Below are positions 9,870 to 21,600 of a stretch of DNA of 64,000 bases, one piece after another. This DNA comes from Chlorops oryzae. Taxonomy: Eukaryota; Arthropoda; Insecta; Diptera; Chloropidae. The stretch covers positions 51,922,752 to 51,986,751 of the forward strand of contig CM035807.1 in the NCBI GenBank assembly GCA_020466095.1, in the 5' to 3' direction. The translations under genes were made by a program, and so were the position numbers. The notes under the pieces were generated by a model that was not told where the DNA came from, made no database searches, and saw only the letters and a list, made by a program, of their open reading frames with translations. Numbering within the stretch: position 1 is the stretch's first letter; each line of letters starts with the position of its first letter.

Positions 9870-11878
9870 ATGGAGCTATATAAAATGATAAAAGAGTTCA
9901 AAGGAAATATGATTGAACAAAAGTTGTCGTTGTTGGAACAAAGGCTTGCGCAAATAACTTTATTTCCACCCGAAGAAGCAAGTGTTCTTAGCCGTTCTCT
10001 AAAGTATTTCAAGACTAGCTTCAGAAAAAGATGGTCGGCAGCCCGTAATACTGAGAAGAGATTCCTTAAAATCAATAACGAATGGCTAAATGCATCAGTA
10101 GCACTACCTACTTGGACCCACAAAGCAGGCCGACCAACAAAAGTATTCGGAGAACTGAGTGATCGAAGCAAGTGTCGAAGAACAAAAAATTTACGTGACT
10201 GTGTGCCTGTTGAGGAATTGACGTATGCTGCAAGCGTAAGTCAAAGTACTTCGGGAAATGTTGATGCGTCTAAGATTATGAAAGAAATGATATCAACACC
10301 TACCAGAGCTAAAAAAGTTCCGAAAAGCAATATCGTCAGATAAAAAAGCACCAATTGCGAGAAAATACTCACCACAAGAAGCCTTTGCGTTATTTGTAGA
10401 AGGTAATTTTACAAGAAGGCAGTGGGAATTAATACAAGGTGGTCGAAAAGAAATTTATCCTTGCTATTCACTTTTAAAAGAAAACGAAAAAGGACTGATA
10501 TCCTGCTGAAGATAGAATTGAGGTTACTGAAACTGGATTTGAAGTGAAGCTTCAAGCATTGCTGGACCATACGGTTTTGCAACTACTTCTGTATTTGAAG
10601 GATGTTATTGGAACATTATCAGAGTTTGAGAAAAAACACCTTTCTTTGATATCCAAATGGGGCTGTGATGGATCTAATCAAACACAGTTTAAACAGAAAT
10701 TTGTCAACGCTGACGACGATGATTCCAATATATTTATAAGTTCCCTAGTACCAGTGAGAATGGTTGTTTCTACTAATGGAGAAACTAGAAAAATTGTATG
10801 GAAAAATCCAGTGCCTTCGTCAGTGCGATTCTGTCGTCCTATTCGGGCTCAGTACATTCACGAAACAAAAGATATTACAAACGAAGAAATCAGCTATATT
10901 GAAGAACAGGCCAGGAACCTCAAGGAAACAACTGGTATGGAAAATTCAGTTGAAGTAGGTCACATCCTTTTGTTCACAATGGTCGATGGAAAGGTGTGCA
11001 ATGCCGCGACTGATACGACTTCATCAATGAGATGCTATATATGTGGACAGACGTCTAAGGATTTCAACAAACTTGAAAGAGGCAATGTTTGTGAGGGGTC
11101 TCTAAAATTCGGGCTCTCCATTCTCCACGCGAGAATTCGTTTCTTCGAGCTGCTGTTGCACTTGGCGTACAGAGCTCCCTTACAGAAGTGGCAAGTTCGA
11201 ACGGCAAAAGACAAAAATATTTTGAAAGAAACAAAACAAAAAATACAAAAAAGGTTCAAGGAAGAGATGGGCCTTCTTGTTGATATACCTAAAGTCCGTT
11301 ATGGCAATAGTAATGATGGAAATACGTCGAGAAGATTTTTTGACAATCTTGAATGCTCATCTCGGATTACTGGAATAAATAAAGATTTGATAAAAAACTT
11401 CAAAATCATTCTTGAAGTGATATCAAGCGGATATGATATAGATCCTTCGAAATTCGATGACTTTGCTCAGACAACAGCAACACTGTACGTGCAGCTGTAT
11501 GGTTGGCATCCAATGTCACCCACAGTTCACAAGATTTTGATGCATGGTGCGCAAGTAATATCAAGCCACATTGTACCTATCGGACAGCTTTCAGAGGAGG
11601 CTTCTGAAGCCCGGAACAAACATTTCCGTAAATATCGTGTAGACTTCGCGAGAAATTTTTCTAGAGTGGACTGCAACAGGGATATTTTAAATAGGTTGTT
11701 GCTGACGTCTGATCCTTACCTCAGCTGCAGCAGGGAAAAACAGAAGAAGAAAATCAAGACCCTTTCCCAGGAAGCTGTTAGTATGCTTCTTATAGAAACA
11801 CCGAATTGTCACAGTTCCGACGACGAAGATGATGAGGACCAAATCACTTGTGAACTCGCAGACAGTGATTCTGATTGA
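9870..11878 (+). pseudogene. Transib (RAG1-related) transposase, nearly complete
   Basis: Three consecutive frames cover about 660 codons: 9870-10330, about 10330-10510 (SPQEAFALFVEGNFTRRQ), and 10544-11878. Two single-base frameshifts separate them, one near the A run at 10312 and one near 10500. The DDE-type residues expected for Transib/RAG1 core transposases are visible: ISKWGCDGS (first Asp, about 10660), SNDGNTSRRFF (second Asp, about 11314) and GQLSEEASEARNKHFRKYR (Glu, about 11585-11640). A CYICG zinc-binding segment (about 11033) fits the family. The C-terminus is acidic. The 5' end abuts BEL-B sequence at about 9860 with no clear terminal inverted repeat, so the 5' end may be truncated. 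Confidence 0.75.
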
Positions 11879-12700
11879 TTTCGTTGTCTTTTGCAGTACT
11901 CCTTCTTAAAGACTAAATGATTTCTAACATTGAAAAATTTGTTTAATGATTTTCTTTCTTATATATTTTATTTCATAAAATAGTAAAATAGAATACGCCT
12001 TAAAAAATTTTGTTATGGTTCTTTAGGTCAAATTCTCCTATGTGCTTCTGAAAAATTTAAAAAACAAAGTGTATACAAAGTTAAGTACCGACAAACACGT
12101 AACGAACTGTCGGAGTTGGTGTAAATACCCTTCATATTTTAAATAAAGAAATAGTTTTTATTAACCGTAATTTACCGTTCATTAACTGATTAAGCCTGAT
12201 TTTTATTTATAGGGGCGCATAACAATATAATCTTCCCGCAATTTTCAGCTGACCAATATCAAAGAATAACTTTTACACCCACAGCTTGGCTGGGGTTGCA
12301 AAGGGAAGGGGGAGCGTTGTGAATATTAACGGAATACTATTTTTTGACAATGCCGCACACTAGTATGCTTCACACGTAATTTTAGTTTGTAATTTGATAA
12401 AATAGATTGAAATTAACAACCAGAAACATTTTTAGGGTATACGAGTATGGGCGGTGGGTGGTGGACGTGTTCAATATTAACGAGATATTATTTTTTGATG
12501 AGGGTATACACTAATAAGCTTCCTTCTTCTTTTTCAATAAATTTGCCGTCATATGTAAAGTTATTAGGCCAAAAGTAGTTTTTGCAATGGGGTGAGGGGG
12601 GGGGGGAATGGGGGAGGGGGAGCAATGGGCGTGGTCAATTTTAATTTAGTTTCCTTAGTTTTCTAAATCTGAGGATTGCTGCCAAATTTTATCCGGCTAG
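11879..12700. repeat. post-Transib noncoding DNA with G-rich repeat
   Basis: No coding motif. It contains two similar G-rich blocks (near 12295-12350 and 12440-12490), each followed by a TATTAACG-A-ATA block and TATTTTTTGA, suggesting a local duplication. Long guanine tracts follow at 12589-12621, then GGGCGTGGTCAATTT. The right end of the Transib must lie somewhere here, but I could not define its terminal repeat. Confidence 0.45.
12589..12621 (+). repeat. guanine-tract cluster, G-quadruplex candidate
   Basis: Five or more runs of three or more G, including one of eleven, occur within 33 bases separated by short T or A spacers. This fits the usual four-tract rule for a G-quadruplex. It is probably a transposon-derived low-complexity region; no function is implied. 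Confidence 0.6.
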
Positions 12701-15700
12701 GACAAGTCCTTCTACTTTTGTCCGACTTTTAAGCTTAAATACTCTACTGTGCGTCGTGAGGTCACTAACTGTTTCAAGATTGCCTTTGTAGCAAAACAAA
12801 CGAACAGCATCCTCGACCTCTGGAGCTCTTTATATCAAAAGGACCACAGAAATCGATACCAGTTGTCGTGAACGGTCTAGCAATAGTTACTCGTTCTGGA
12901 GGCAAGGCAGCCAACAGTTGGCTTTCAACTATATTTTTATGGACATCGCATACCTTACCAGTATTAATAATATATCTAATCAAATTTTTAGCCTTCAGAA
13001 TTCAAAATTGTTGACGTATCAAACTTAACACGAGCTGTAAGCTGATTTCATGTATAAAGTTCACAAACAGACGCGTGAATCGAGCAGAATATGGAAGAAT
13101 AATGGGAAACTTTTCATTATATCGTAGGGAAAGGGAACAGGATAAGCGACTTCCCACTCGCAGCAATCCATCAATGTCGAGAAAAGGTAGTAAAGTAGTA
13201 AGTTTGCTTTTGGGATCAACGGGAAGTTTTTTCGACAGCAAAAAATATTTCCTCGCGAACTAACCTTTCTGCGCAGTTTAAATCAAATAACTTTGAGTGG
13301 ATTAAATTTCACGACTTGTAACGCCTTTCGTGCGTTAAACCGCACACTGACTTAGACGTTTCGTGAAACGAAAAACATAGGAAACCACACGTAACGCACG
13401 GGCGAAATTTGAAACTCTATCCAACAGATCATCAAAATTGCTAAGAAAAAAATCCACAGTTCATTTTAATAGTCTGTTGTTCTAGTTTCGTGTCTAATGT
13501 GCATGAGGGTTTAAATTTTGGCCATGCGGCTGCTTCCAATTTTAACCATGAAGGCCCTGTCCATCAAAATTGATTTTCGACGAGATCTTGACTGTTCATC
13601 CCTCTGCTAATCATATCCGCAGGATTGGCATTGGAGTCAACGTGAAACCAGTTTTCACGATTGGTTGTTTCTAAAATTAAATATATTCTTCGGCAGATCT
13701 TCTATTTCCCAAAATTGAGCCATTTGTTTATCTAAAAAAAGTCCATTAATGGAAGACAGAACTACTCGGATATTAATAGACGCCTTTAAGATAACCGGCC
13801 CCAAAAATATTCACCCAAACACTGTGTTTTATGCCATTAGAGAGACACACGCATTTTTCCTAATACCATCAAGTAGAATTTACGGATTAATATCAGCCCC
13901 AATAAGAATATCAATTTCGTTACTTTTTCAAAATTGATTGTCAGCCAGTTTGAGATCAGAGGAAACTTGCATTTTATTAATATCCATGGAATAAGTACGA
14001 ATATTCTCAGTTAGAAATAGAAGAACGAGTCCTGGAACTTCAATTTTAATTCCAGAACTATTGAGAGGGCCTAAAACAAAATTGAATGGTTTTACAGTTT
14101 TAGCGGAAACCGTTCTATTAACTCCTGAAACTTGTGGATTCACCTTTTTTGTGGGAGTTTTAATATGCGGTAGCACTATTTGATGCAACAGCATCATCCG
14201 ATTCGATTGGAGAATTCGTTCCTACTTGCGTAGGATGTGCTTGTCTAGAAAAGGATGCATTTTGAGGAGAAATGAAAGGAATTATTTTGTGACGCTATAT
14301 TGTCACAGATGTAACAGAGTGTGACAATTTTTAAAAACATGAAAATTGGCGAAACAATTAATGCACATTTTTTGCTGTTTTACTTTATTGAAACGCTCCT
14401 GAACGCTAAGTGCTAGAAATTTAGAACAATTTTTTGTTGCATGCTCCCGAGATGAACACACACAACAACCTGATCTATTTGATTTTGCTTGAAATGTAGT
14501 AACTCGATTGATTTTAGGCGTTTCCGATTGGTGGCCTTTAGAAGAAGACGGGACTTAGAATTGGAGGCCGAGTCCGATTTGTCACGAAAATCTGACACGG
14601 ATTCTAACGTTAAAAAAAGATTTGTGAGAAACGCATCTAAATTTTTCCATTTAAGGATTTCAGATTTATTAGTGAGAGTCTGTTCCCAAAGAGCTAAACT
14701 GAGAGTTGGCCATTTGGACGAACATTAATACGTGTCGAGAAACAATTATTTATCTTACGTTGTAAACTTTTAAGAGCTGCACTCGACTCACTTGTCACAG
14801 CTTTGAGATTAAATAAAGCTGACTGTTTACTAATATGCATCGATTATCGTACCGGTGTACTTCATTTTTCCATGCTACAACAAAGGCATCGTGAGTTAAG
14901 GAACATTTCCGTACAACTTCATTCGCTTCGCCGCGCGTTTTTTAAAGCAATTTGTAAATTTTCTCGATAGGGGAAAAGCGAGTATTTGAAATGTAAATCG
15001 GACTGAGCAAATTTCGAAATGTTCGCAATAAGAGATAATCTCCCTCAAATATACTAGTATCGCACGGAGGTCGTTTACTTGCGGTTCAAAATGGTCAGTG
15101 GGAACATTAAACCCAGGAAAATTGGTGGCGTCTGATACGTTCAACGGTTTCGAGGAAATCTCTTCCATCTCCGAAACACACTTCAGATAAGAAGCGTAAC
15201 TTCCATTAAATTGCACCTTTAACTCATAACTGGTTTTGCCCCTTTTATTTGCATTTTTGAGAGCGCAATGATACTCTCTTTTGAGCGCATCTCATAAGGA
15301 AGTTCCTTCTTTTATTTCCAATGGTGAAATTAGTGTAAGCGGCTTGAGGAAGTTCATCGAAAGCGTCGACTAAATCAGTTACTTGTGTACACAATGTAAT
15401 GAACGACATTTTAAATTATCTAATGCTGAACAATGAAAAAAATAAAATCTTGAAGTCTTTTAAAATAGTGCAAGAATTTGGTGCAGGCGAATACAAAAAT
15501 TTTCCCACTGTGCGAATCACCGGCTGATTTAAAAACTTTCTCTAAAATTTTATTTTTTCAGTCAATGCACTTGGCCGCGCGAACGAATTAGCGGAAGAAC
15601 AACATCTTTTTCTCTTTTTCACTTACGAACAGCGGCTTAAGTTTTCGTCCTGGCCTTGCACTTATTCTTTCGACGTTTTCCGCTCAAAGGACCAACAAAT
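12700..15700 (-). pseudogene. BEL/Pao gag-pol, decayed (BEL-B, proximal part)
   Basis: On the minus strand the order is: a gag start at about 15411 (MSFITLCTQVTDLVDAFDEL), a gag segment 15216-14896, cysteine-bearing sequence around 14470-14230, a protease-like region 14197-13928, a pol segment 13241-13002 (FLDIDGLLRVGSRLS) and the integrase start 12983-12774 (PFTTTGIDFCGPFDI, first catalytic Asp). These features and their order identify a BEL/Pao element. Frameshifts and stops are frequent, so it is dead. Just 5' of gag on the minus strand, TTGGTCCTTTGAGCGG (about 15680-15695) resembles the region after a BEL 5' LTR. Transib splits it on one side; the Ty3-like element lies against its LTR on the other. 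Confidence 0.7.
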
Positions 15701-15780
15701 AGCTCAGGAATTGTATTTTGGAAATCCGGTAATATTCTAGAATAAAAAAAAAGAATTGTAAGCAAACTCTTATGTCGATT

Positions 15781-16250
15781 TGTTTTGAGTCAAACAGGGC
15801 AGCAGCCCATATCGACTTTCGCAATACTGCTAGCGACGACAGATGGCCGAAAACGCAAGCTGGCGTTTCGTATCTCCATACAAGCGTGCCAAGTGCAACG
15901 TTACATCATCCTACGCGGAATCGCCGAATATGCGGAATCGAATATTCGTTGGAACAAAACGACCAAGATACCCGCAGTTCCGCATGCATCAGCAGGCTCA
16001 TGAAAAAGTTCCCGAGGAACACACCAGCGTCTGCAGAGCGCAGACTTAGGTTAAGAATAATTAGTATATAAGCTTTGTATTTTAAACTAAGAAATGAGTT
16101 GAGAGCTGATAGTTGATAGCCTATGTTTAATAACGTACCCTAATAAATCGTGCTGAATATGAAAACATAAAAGAGCGTTTTCGTAAAACAGTTCGTTCAA
16201 ATATAATTCCCGATAGGCGAGTGCAGGATTTCGGAAAAATCTGCACAACA
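15781..16250 (+). repeat. 5' LTR of the Ty3-like element (470 bp)
   Basis: It begins TGTTTTGAGTCAAACAGG and ends GCACAACA. It matches 27336-27776 over nearly its whole length, including GATGGCCGAAAACGCAAGCT and the GCCGAATATGCGGAATCGAA block. A polyadenylation-like region with GCTTTGTATTTTAAACTAAG lies near 16070. Confidence 0.85.
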
Positions 16251-16254
16251 TTAG

Positions 16255-16270
16255 TGGCGCAGGCGGTTTT
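16255..16270 (+). other. primer-binding site candidate
   Basis: TGGCGCAGGCGG begins four bases after the 5' LTR end. It resembles the TGGCGCAG primer sites of several insect Ty3/gypsy elements that use tRNA-Ser; the tRNA identity is inferred from memory of that class, not computed. Confidence 0.55.
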
Positions 16271-16559
16271 AGCAACTACTCGAAGTAGTTGACGTCCTAC
16301 GTGCACAACATCGCGTCTGCGAAGTATTGAACTTTTAGGGGCATTGAAAAGAGTAATAGTCCTTGGTATTCAATAAAATTGTTCCGCAAGATTAAGCCTT
16401 GTTGCACTATTAAATATTGCTAACTGTTGAATGAGTGTCCAGGCACCGCTAACTGATTTCTAAATGGATTTTTGATTTTATTTCAATATAAAGTAAAACG
16501 TCCTTTTTTATCAAAGCCGCCGCATCGGATTTACAATTTGACGATCACAAGCACGATGG

Positions 16560-16960
16560 TAAGTTACTTCACAAGTTTTTATAAACCCTTACATGTGGGC
16601 GTGGCTCGAGGATGACGGCGTCCAGGTTTTTCCAGGATATGTCCCTTTACGTAGTTTACCAGTACACCAAATATCAATAAAATGTGTTGAGTGATTCGCA
16701 AGTTACAAGCATTTTACTGAAAACATATTAACTTCACTTGTGGGCGCGGAAGTGGGCGGATGCCTCCCATTTTTACTTAAGATCATACTCGAATCCCGAT
16801 ATAACTGTGTGCCAAATTTCGAGTTGGTTGGTCCAGCCGTTTCGGAGGAGATCCGAACACAGACGGACGGACAGACGGACAAGCGGTCAGACGGACAGAC
16901 ATACCTGATCCTTATCAAGAATATATATATACATATATGTCTTTATCTTACGCTGGCTAT
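16560..16960. repeat. inserted repeat ending in an ACGG-type microsatellite
   Basis: Contains GTGGGCGTGG and GTGGGCGCGGAAGTGGGCGG blocks, then GGTCCAGCCGTTTCGGAGGA and a GACAGACGGAC microsatellite (16858-16905). This architecture is common in dispersed insect repeats. It lies in the leader of the Ty3-like element, between primer site and gag, and is probably a later insertion. Confidence 0.5.
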
Positions 16961-17269
16961 AAAAATAGGCCAAGATCTCTGAACAAACGCAGAAATAGGG
17001 CTGTTGAAGGAGAAATTACGTTGTGCCAACCACGAAAATAGTAACGTTGGTCATACTCAAATGTCTAACAATACCGAATTAACAAAATATAACGTAGCGA
17101 ACGGTAGCACAACACGATTATCAAAAGAACTATCAGAAGCTTGTATCGAAAGCTCAAAACTAACCCAATTCAAATAGAATATTCACAGGAAAATTCATTA
17201 AGTCCTTCGTTGACTGCACAGCCAGCACCCACACTAACACCGCCACTGATATGATGCAGAACAAACATA

Positions 17270-18475
17270 CAAACTCAGATTCAAATATTTCAGCCGCGAG
17301 AGCTAATTTAGAGCATTTCTTTCAATTTGGTGCTAACCAAAGAAATGACAATAGTTTAAAAGATACCAGTCCACAAGAGAGAGAGAGTTCCACGCTTCGG
17401 TATCATTCCAAAAGTAAATGAGTCTATAACAGTCAGAAAATACAATCGTCCGAGCTAAATACAAGTGTCTTCAATGAGAACATTAGTCAGTGAAATTAAT
17501 AAGATATTTAACATGATAGTGCCAATCATTTGAGGAACAGCGTTTCTAGAGCTTAAAATAGAAGTAGATAAGTTTATACAAGGATGTCAATTGTTGAAGA
17601 GAGGAGTCTCGCCTGGGGACACAGAGCTCACTATAGAATGCATAAATCTGATATTAGCTCCACATAAGCAGGTTGGGGAGAAGAAATTTTCCTCAATAGA
17701 CAAATTTTGCGAGTTTATAAAACAAAATTATGATAAAGCAAGGACTTCAGGCCTAATAAGGGCTGATTAAGATAACACTAGACAAGGCTCAAGTGAGCCA
17801 GTGGTCCTTTTTGGTAGCAGAATAGAGGAATTATTAAAAGAGGTAAATCTATTCGTAAAAGAAACCTATGGATTAGATAATATGGAGGTATTTGTTAAGG
17901 AAATTGGGGCAAATGCCTTTATTAAAGGATTGCGAGACCGATCACTAGAGCAAATGTTAACCGGAAGGGAAAACGCTTCCATTGGTCAGTTAGTAGGCTT
18001 TGTCTTAAGAATCCAGTGAAGAATAGGATGCAAGGTAATCTAAATCAATTTAGTAGAAGATCTGCTCAAAGCGGATAGCATTTGTAGTTTTTGGAGGATC
18101 ATCAGAACATTTTTATGCGCACTGCAAGATAAAATTAAATACTCCTTATTGCGAAAAATGTAGTGTTTACGGTCATGGAAGAGGAACGCGATGCGGTCAA
18201 GAGGAACGCTAGATATCAAGTTGTACTTTTTGTAAAAAACAAGGCCATTTAGCCGAAAATTGTCTAATGCATTTGCCAAAAATGTATTGCCATATATACG
18301 TACATATATACGTACGACAATAGAGGGCAAGGTAAGCGTAACGACCGTCAAAATGTACCCCAAAATGGTCAAGGTGCTCTTAGAATTGATAATAGGCAGT
18401 GCTACAAATGTAAACAGTAGAATCAGGGAAACTATACACGGCGCCGTCAAGGCCAGTAGACCGGAAATCCGATAA
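17270..18475 (+). pseudogene. gag remnant of the Ty3-like element
   Basis: A capsid-like segment (17801-18019) reads EELLKEVNLFVKETYGLDN and later FIKGLRDRSLEQMLTGRENA, typical of errantivirus-type gag. Downstream, about 18118-18275, cysteine/histidine clusters resemble two zinc knuckles (CEKCSVYGHGRGTRC and CSFCKKQGHLAENC, the spacing broken by stops). Many stop codons break the frame from 17270 onward. It would have coated the genomic RNA. Confidence 0.6.
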
Positions 18476-18989
18476 AAGATTAGTAACTATAAGCCTATTC
18501 CAGTACCCGATGGCGGCAATGTGCAGAAAAATGAATTAAAGAAAAATTAATTAAAAAATTGGAAAAGTAGCACAGAGGAAAAACGAAACTTATCTTGTCA
18601 GTCACAGTCGCTATTGCAACTGGATATAAATAGAATTGAAGTCAAAGACTCGACTATTAAAATAATTAAAAGTCAGTTAATCTGTAGCAGTGTGCAGATG
18701 AAAGAGAATGAAAAAATATACGTAAGACTAAGCGAGCCTATTTGTTCCTTTTGAAAACAAAAATAAAAAACTAAGGTTACATTTTCTGAACAAGAAGTTG
18801 AGTATTTGGTTGTTTTAGAAAAAAAAAAAAACAAAACAATGGAATTGCGTTTAAATAGAAAATTGAGTTAGCCAGAGTCAATTAAAACGAAAAGGCTGCT
18901 CAAAAACCGAAAACAAAAGCATTTTAACAGTTCAACAAATTTTTTAACCATATATGAGGGGTGTCGATCAGATGATGCATTTATATTAT

Positions 18990-20760
18990 AGTATGTCCCT
19001 GTGGACAAGCTAAAAATGATAAATTAACTCTGCATATCGATACAGGGGCAGACACTAGTTTGCTCAAATCTGAAGTTTTCAAAGAAGAAGTTGAAGTTGA
19101 CAGGTCAGAGGTTAAGTAGTTAGGCGGAGCATTCGGTGGTAGTATTAGTACAGAGGGAGCTGTAAGCATATATCTCACCAAGATAGTAAAGCATTAAATT
19201 TTAATATACACGTACTTCCATTTGGTAGCAAAATACAAGCAGACTGACTTTTGGGTAGAGATGAACTGTGGACCCGTTCTCTTACGAATGGAGTAAATAG
19301 GACGATTTAATTTTTTGCAAATAGCAAGGAAACCGCATGATTACCACTTTGTTCGAGGTAAGCGATTACAAGAATATGCGTAGTTGAGTAAATTACTATA
19401 AACGCTAGAACCTCAAAAGTAATTCCAATAAAAGTTAATATCGAATCAGGAGATATAGTAGAACATAAGCAAGAAATTTTGCAAGGAGTATACGTTGGAA
19501 ACGTAATAACAAGAGTTAAAAATGAAAAGGGATTTGTACCAATTCTGAATGCAAGCAGAAAAAATGGTTAGGGAAAACAGGCATAAATTTTGTCAAAAAG
19601 GATGATAAAATGAATGATCGTTTTCAATTGATCATGGAAAAGGTACGTTTAGATAATAATTTAAACGAAGAAGAGTTCAAATCTATCAAGAGCATATTCC
19701 GAGAATATTCTGATATTTTTCACTTGAGTCAGGATAAGCTTTCATATACGATAGTTCTTGAACACGAAATTGCAACCGAGCCAGGGCAGCCACCAGTTAA
19801 TATTAGGCAATACAGACTACCAGAGGTGCATTAAACAGAAATAATCCCACAGGTTGACAAAATGGTCAAAGATGGCATTATTTATCCAAGCAAGTCTTTA
19901 TGAAATTCTCCAATATTGTATGTACCCAAAAAGGCGGGTTGCGATGGAAAAATGAAATGGCGGCTTGTGGTAGATTTCCGAAAATTGAATGATATTACTA
20001 TTAAAGAAGTTTTTCCAATTCCTTGAATAGATGAAATTCTCGATCAGTTGGGTTGCAGTAGGTATTTTTCAACTTTATATTTAGCTAGCGGATACGATAA
20101 AGTGTGTATCGAAGAAAACGATAAAGAGAAGACATCATTTAGCACGGGAGTGCGACATTTTGCATATACCAGAATGCTTTTCGGCTGAAGGGAGCACCCG
20201 CACCGTACAATAATGATTGTCAGAAAGCCATGGAACAGCTTTAAGCTGCAGTTACCTCACCTACTTTACTTCAATATCCAGATTTTTCCAAAACCTTTAT
20301 TCTAACAACAGATGCTAGTATTGGAGCCTTAGGAGCTGTTTTCTTGCAAGGAGAGGGGAAGATTTGACTATTTGTTCGACATTCTACAATTGAGAAAGAA
20401 TTTTTGGCCATAGTTTGGACTGTCAAAAACTTCGGAACCAATTTGTTGGGCAGACATTTCAAAATATACACCGATCATAAGCCATTAAGAGGTATAGCCA
20501 ATTTAAGGGAAAGCCAAATTCGAAAATATACTATGATAGGGGAACGAAATATAGAGAATTTAAAGTAGGACATAAGGTCCGGCTGAAAAATAAAACCAGA
20601 AGGAATAAACTTTGTCCTGTTTGGTTGGGACCTTATAAGGTCGTATCACTTCCCACATCTGTAGATGTTAGCATTTTAATCAAGGGGAAAGAAAAAGCCT
20701 TCCACAGAAATTTTTTAAAAGTAAATCAGGTAAAAGCGAATATTCAATACATAGCAGCAC
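18990..20760 (+). pseudogene. pol remnant: protease, RT, RNase H, end of integrase
   Basis: The aspartic protease is seen as LHIDTGADTSLLKSEVFKE (about 19030-19090). RT starts with MNDRFQL (19610) and carries KMKWRLVVDFRKLNDI (about 19950) and YFSTLYLASGYDKV, where the usual catalytic Asp of the first palm motif is replaced by Tyr. Sequence jumps at about 20220 from the RT fingers to RNase H (ILTTDASIGALGAVFLQ), so the YxDD motif is missing. RNase H ends at about 20510 (YTDHKPLRGIANLRE), then a second jump leads to the GPY/F module of integrase (VWLGPYKVVSLP, 20620-20660). The integrase catalytic core is absent. Stops are frequent up to 20560; from 20565 the frame is open into the phosphatase domain. 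Confidence 0.7.
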
Positions 20761-20769
20761 GGAAAGAGG

Positions 20770-21600
20770 CAGAAGATATTAACCGCAAGCTAGCCGAAGA
20801 GCATTCACAATGGATTCGAACTCCAGTCAAGGGATCTTTTAAACATTTTTTAAGAAATTCAGAAAAGAACCACTATAGGAACGTACCTTGTTTTGACCAC
20901 AATCGTGTAAAATTATCACGACATGAGGAGAACATATCACAATATATTGATGAAATTTTTGTGGATGGATACAGAAAGACGAAGTCATATTAAGCTACGC
21001 AGGGGCCTCACGAAAATTTCACACAAGACTTCTTTGGTATAGGAACCAAATTGTAATACCATAGTTATGCTCACAAAGTCGAGAGCGTGTGCTAGATACT
21101 AGGGAGCTGACATAAATTCCACCAAAATAATATGTTCCCAATTTCGCGTTAAAATGCTCAGTAAAAATGAAAACAAAAATTTCGTTTGCAAGAAGTTAGA
21201 ACTATACAATCAAAAACCAGAAACTTCTAGAACAAGTTACCATTGGGAATTTTGGTGTTGGTCCGATCAAGGCACGCCAAATGTTAAATTATTATGGAAA
21301 TTTATAAAATTAGTTAAAGAATCAACAGAATTTAAATACTAATATAGCAAACCCGCCGCCTATAATAGTTCATTGCACTGCAGGCATAGGTAGAACAGGC
21401 GTTTTCATAGCTTTAGATATCGCCTTCGATTTGAGAGCAAATTAAAATAACATAAAGATAGGAGAAAAAGTAAACGAAATGCGTACACAAAGAGCACAAG
21501 CAATTCCAAATGTCACACAATACATATTTTGTTACCAGGCCCTTAATGTACTAAGTGAAAAAATTATCAAATTAATTTATTCATACTATGCTTTTTCCTA
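20770..21600 (+). pseudogene. classical protein tyrosine phosphatase domain joined to pol
   Basis: The frame that holds the integrase GPY/F module (20625) continues without a stop into KNHYRNVPCFDHNRVKL, then DGYRKTKSY, then TAA (20991-20993) and ATQGP (20994-21008), the canonical N-terminal signatures of classical PTPs. After a frameshift (about 21047) come CNTIVMLTKSR, a TAG at 21100 where a Trp is expected, NKNFVCKKLELYN, SRTSYHWEFWCW, the WPD-loop as WSDQGTP (21259-21279, general-acid Asp kept), then the P-loop [10 protein letters not shown] (21371-21400, Cys and Arg kept) and QYIFCYQAL (Q-loop, about 21519). The length, about 260 codons, fits a whole domain. At least three stops and two frameshifts show that it is decayed. 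The enzyme would hydrolyse phosphotyrosine. Host exon capture is the likely source. Confidence 0.8.

Noticed and set aside
20770..21600. The tyrosine phosphatase as a host gene exon of the DmX locus
   Set aside because: It is continuous in frame with the integrase GPY/F module, lies between pol and env, and is enclosed by matching LTRs with a GATT duplication.
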